Shown here: one piece after another, positions 48,981 to 52,003 of the stretch | How the letters are laid out: the number at the start of each line of letters is the position of its first letter | How positions within the stretch are numbered: the stretch's first letter is position 1 | NCBI GenBank assembly: GCA_036897445.1 | Contig: JAYMTL010000133.1 | Span: 1 to 52,003, forward strand | Source: Pelargonium tetragonum | Lineage: Eukaryota > Streptophyta > Magnoliopsida > Geraniales > Geraniaceae | Direction: 5' to 3' | Length of the DNA stretch: 52,003 bases | The notes under the pieces: model-generated | Seen by the model: only the letters and a program-made list of their open reading frames with translations | Database searches by the model: none | Told to the model about the DNA's origin: nothing | Made by a program: the position numbers and the translations under genes

Positions 48981-51415
48981 TAAAAAGGTTTTGACTGCAC
49001 TATACCTGCAAGATAGTTCGTCATTAGAGTTAAGTTTATTACATTTTAGCTCTAAAACCGCGGTAATACTTTAATAGTTATGTAAGAATTCTATCTACAG
49101 TCTTTTCCTAAAAAAGCATATCCCTTATTTTTTAACAATTACCAAATTAAAAAAGACACTAGTTATTCCAAGGAAGTTCCTTTTCTGTATTGGTGGGAGC
49201 TCGCCCTAGCTTTTACCATTATCTAAAAGTTTTGTTTATTTCCTTCGTTACCTCGGGAATCTCTTACAGGAAATTTTTTATACTTTCTAAGCCCCGGATT
49301 TTAGCCCCTTAAGTTAACTTTAGTTAAAAAGGGTCTTGCTCAGTCTGTATAATAAGGGGTTTTCTCCCGAAAGGTTTTCTTAAGAATAGTTAGAAGCCTT
49401 TTTATTCATGAATTGACTGCAGTTGCTGAAAGGCAAGAATTTACATAAAGATTTACTCTTTCTCAATCTAGTTATTAATTTTAATTAGAGTACAACCTCG
49501 GTTCTACTTAGGTTTCACTTAGGTGCTTAGATAAAAGTTAATATAAAAACTCTTAAAAATCTAAAGGAACAGCTTACAAATAAAAGGAAACTGAGTACAA
49601 CAAAATTATATTAATTACATTACAAGAATACTAAAACCGGTTGTAAGGCAGTTTAAAAGCCATAAACAGGAAGCCCGGTAAGCCCAAGCCTTTTACGTTC
49701 CGTTCTACTATAAAATTCTTGGTTTAAGCCAAAACCGAGTATTCTACGCGGGAACTCCCTGCTATGGAGGCTGGCTCCTGCTATTTTATGTCTTTAACTT
49801 TTTGACAAAATAATATTAATATAGGGAATATCTAATATACTTATAACATAAAAATATTAATGACACTTTCTAAGAGAGGAGGAGAATAGAACAAATTTCG
49901 GTTAAAAAGTTTACCCTTCCTGAAATACTAATAGAATTACATACAGGTATCAGAGTTTTTATAAAACAAATGAGAAAACTAAAAACGAGTACTATATACA
50001 CAGAAATTTGGTTAAGTTAATACTTACAATTTACTTACTTCTAATTTCTTTTCTATTTTTTGTGAGAGATCGGCTTTTTACAGTAAAGTTATTACTAAGA
50101 GTAGGAATTTTCCTTGGGGTAGTTTTTGGCTGCACATTAGAATACTCTTTAGTGTAGAACTAAGGTTTATTAGTATGCTAGTACTTGCAAGAACTCTGGA
50201 ATTTGATTATTTGGTAAAAAGGCCTTTGCTATTAGGAGCTTTCCGTTGTAATATAGGATCAGATAAGCTTAAAATGCTGAAAGATATAAGCAAAGCCCTA
50301 GATTTCCAAACAGCAGGAGTCCCAGTTAAATGCAAGCGTTTTCTATACGTCGAGTATTTCTATTTTCATTAAGCGAGTCTGTTACAAAGATATAAAAGAT
50401 AACCCACAAGGGGGATCCTTTACTTTAAAAGGTTCCCCAGGACAGGCTAAGAAAGAGTACATTACAGGAATTAAGGACCCTCAATAAGTCAATTATCTAG
50501 GGAGTGTTCTTCCGTAAAGGATTTCTCACAAGGAAATTTTTGAAGTGTATATACGTTCTAAGAGATTTGGGGAAGGGGGTTGCTCACTGATAAATTAAAG
50601 AGCGTGTTGTATTTAAAAGCCAGATAAAGAGTAAGACAAATTCAGGACTATCCAAGTGTTACTAGCTATCAACAAAGTTAATAGAGCCGAGTAAGCAGCA
50701 AAAAAAGGGGTCTTGAGTTTTCTGTTAAGTAAATTTCTCTATCAAGTATTGCTCAATATAAAAGTTTTTCCTCTTTTTTATACAATGCTAGGAGCCCTTT
50801 TTACTTATCTATGGGTTACTGTAGTATCTACGCAAAAAGAATGATACTTAGTGAGCCTTTTGTATTCAAGTGTAAATTTGAAATTACAAAGAAATAAGCC
50901 TATTTAGAAAATTCTTTTCTAAATAGGCCCTGTTTCCAAAGAAAGTAACAACGCTTAGGATTTCCTTCTAACTTATCTTACGAATTTTGGCCTATGATAC
51001 TATAGCATACTCATAAAGTTCTTTAGACGAGAGCCGGCCCGCCAGAATTTCCTTATGCAATTAAGTCAAACTTTTTTAGTAAGCCAGCCGGTGCTCAGAC
51101 CTACATATTCAATCCCTATTTTTTTATTCGTCTAAAAGTGTGTAAGGATTCCATTAGAAATTGAAAGTTTTGTTGTAATCTGTAAGCGCGTGGTTATAGC
51201 ATTTTAACTATCTTCCTAAGACTTTATTAGGGCATCCCTTAACTCTGAATACAAAGTTCCCGGGCATTCTATATAGAATAGAAAAAGAATAAACCCCTCT
51301 CGAGAAGTAAGGGACCTCCCTTTATTTTATAGTTACAACGAAGAAGGATTCCTGAAACAACTGTGCCGAGTAAATAGGATTTTCCAGGGCTCTCCACGCT
51401 TTATTTATTAAGTTT
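48980..51415. other. Degenerate region without recognised genes
   Basis: RIP-type sequence. The only structure noted is the long perfect hairpin at 50,898-50,928. The plus-strand frame at 50,175-50,372 (65 codons) resembles nothing I know. Confidence 0.55.
50898..50928. other. Perfect 14-pair hairpin with 3-base loop
   Basis: GCCTATTTAGAAAA and its exact complement TTTTCTAAATAGGC are separated by TTC. There is no mismatch and no gene beside it. It could be the core of a small inverted-repeat element (MITE-like) or a recent palindrome, but I found no second copy in the window. Confidence 0.6.
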
Positions 51416-52003
51416 GATGTCTTGTTAAGACTTTCCATTTATATATCTGTATTCAGTGTTGAGATCTACAGACATTAAACTGAAAGGAATCCTTTTTACC
51501 GAACCTCTGTAGCAATAGCGAGGTAATGCGTAGTATTAATAGTTTAAGGAACATACACCCATACACTATAACCCACATCCCTAGACTTCTTAGTTGACTT
51601 ACCCGACTTAATTGATTTACTTGACCTAGCAGAAGCTGGAGCCTTAGCAGCTAGACTTTTTTTTGAGAGCTATACAAGTTGTAGGAACTTTATGAGCTGT
51701 AGCTTGTTGCTTAGGAGTCGTCGCTATAGAGAGGCTTTCTTGCTGTTAGGGTTATTTTCTGTTGCTTATTTATTGTAGTTATTGTTGTATTATGGTTCTA
51801 TTGTAGCTAGTTACTACTACTATTATTCTATTGTCTTTTACTCTAGTTACTTAACTTAATGGTAATAGGTATAAATATAGGTTCTTTCTTGTATTGGTTG
51901 CTTAAGATTTGTATAAGGTTGTACGACTTTAAGCTTTGTTACTCATTTTGGGTTTCTCGTTAATGAGTATATAGTCTTAGCAGGTTTATTTATACTATCT
52001 CTG
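51415..52003 (-). mobile_element. E1 repeat family, right-edge copy (fossil, cut by window end)
   Basis: Read on the minus strand from the window edge, an Asn/Gln-rich leader (52.0-51.75 kb) comes first. It is followed by TPKQQATAHKVPTTCIAL (about 51.66-51.72 kb), the Lys/Ser-rich block SSKSIKSGKSTKKS (about 51.58-51.63 kb), VGYSVW (51,559-51,576), and a block matching the 8.9-9.1 kb and 45.5-45.65 kb copies down to about 51.42 kb. It gives the best view of the 5' half of the family. TpA is high, but CpA/TpG depletion is mild (16/17 over 51,661-51,840). The element is broken and continues beyond the window. Confidence 0.5.

Larger units (their letters stand above)
1..52003. repeat. RIP-mutated, gene-free AT-rich block
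   Basis: The whole window lacks any frame of normal gene length. Hand counts in two separate 300-base samples (6001-6300 and 17041-17340) give TpA/ApT of 29/16 and 34/24, and (CpA+TpG)/(ApC+GpT) of 23/35 and 20/30. An excess of TpA together with a shortage of CpA and TpG is the known product of repeat-induced point mutation in ascomycete fungi. Because CpA to TpA change turns Gln and Trp codons into stops, old coding repeats become strings of short frames, as seen here. Runs of CC and GG survive, which fits the weak targeting of CpC. Plain AT-rich drift would not by itself deplete CpA and TpG. The species and the place in the genome are not determined. Confidence 0.8.

Noticed and set aside
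1-52003. Mitochondrial genome, rDNA, CRISPR array or bacterial origin
   Set aside because: There are no conserved mitochondrial or rRNA segments, no regularly spaced repeats and no operon-like frames. The CpA/TpG depletion with TpA excess is explained by RIP.

Overview
This window looks like one block of ancient, gene-free, AT-rich fungal repeat DNA, most likely from a filamentous ascomycete (Pezizomycotina). No frame of normal gene length is open in 52 kb. The longest is 103 codons, and it opens at a TTG rather than an ATG. Two hand-counted 300-base samples both carry the mark of repeat-induced point mutation (RIP), the ascomycete process that turns CpA into TpA in repeated DNA. At 6001-6300, TpA/ApT is 29/16 and (CpA+TpG)/(ApC+GpT) is 23/35. 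At 17041-17340 the same ratios are 34/24 and 20/30. G+C is 39% and 36% in these samples. I cannot name the species.

Layout. 1-7.4 kb is featureless except for two tRNA-like pieces. 7.4-9.2 kb holds two plus-strand copies of a repeat family that I call E1. A further possible E1 copy lies on the minus strand at 12.3-12.7 kb. 12.9-15.35 kb is a plus-strand fossil that I read as the pol part of a Ty3/Gypsy element. After a gap with a tRNA-His-like relic, 16.9-18.7 kb reads as a Gypsy gag fossil on the same strand. 23.2-24.15 kb and 31.2-31.8 kb are shorter coding-like relics; the second shares a segment with the 14.3 kb region. 40.1-52.0 kb holds a series of minus-strand E1 pieces, and the last one runs off the window edge. 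The rest is mutated DNA in which I recognise nothing.

E1 is the most interesting item. It is an unclassified, dispersed, protein-coding family. Its shared parts are an Asn/Gln-rich start, a Lys/Ser-rich stretch, a VGYSVW-type block and a basic helical block. I found it only by lining up pieces within this window, so its class (retroelement gag, DNA transposon or other) is open.

Nothing here supports a working gene, operon, CRISPR array or rRNA. Such RIP-mutated, gene-free blocks are known from ascomycete centromeres, subtelomeres and AT-rich isochores. Which of these this is cannot be told from the sequence alone.
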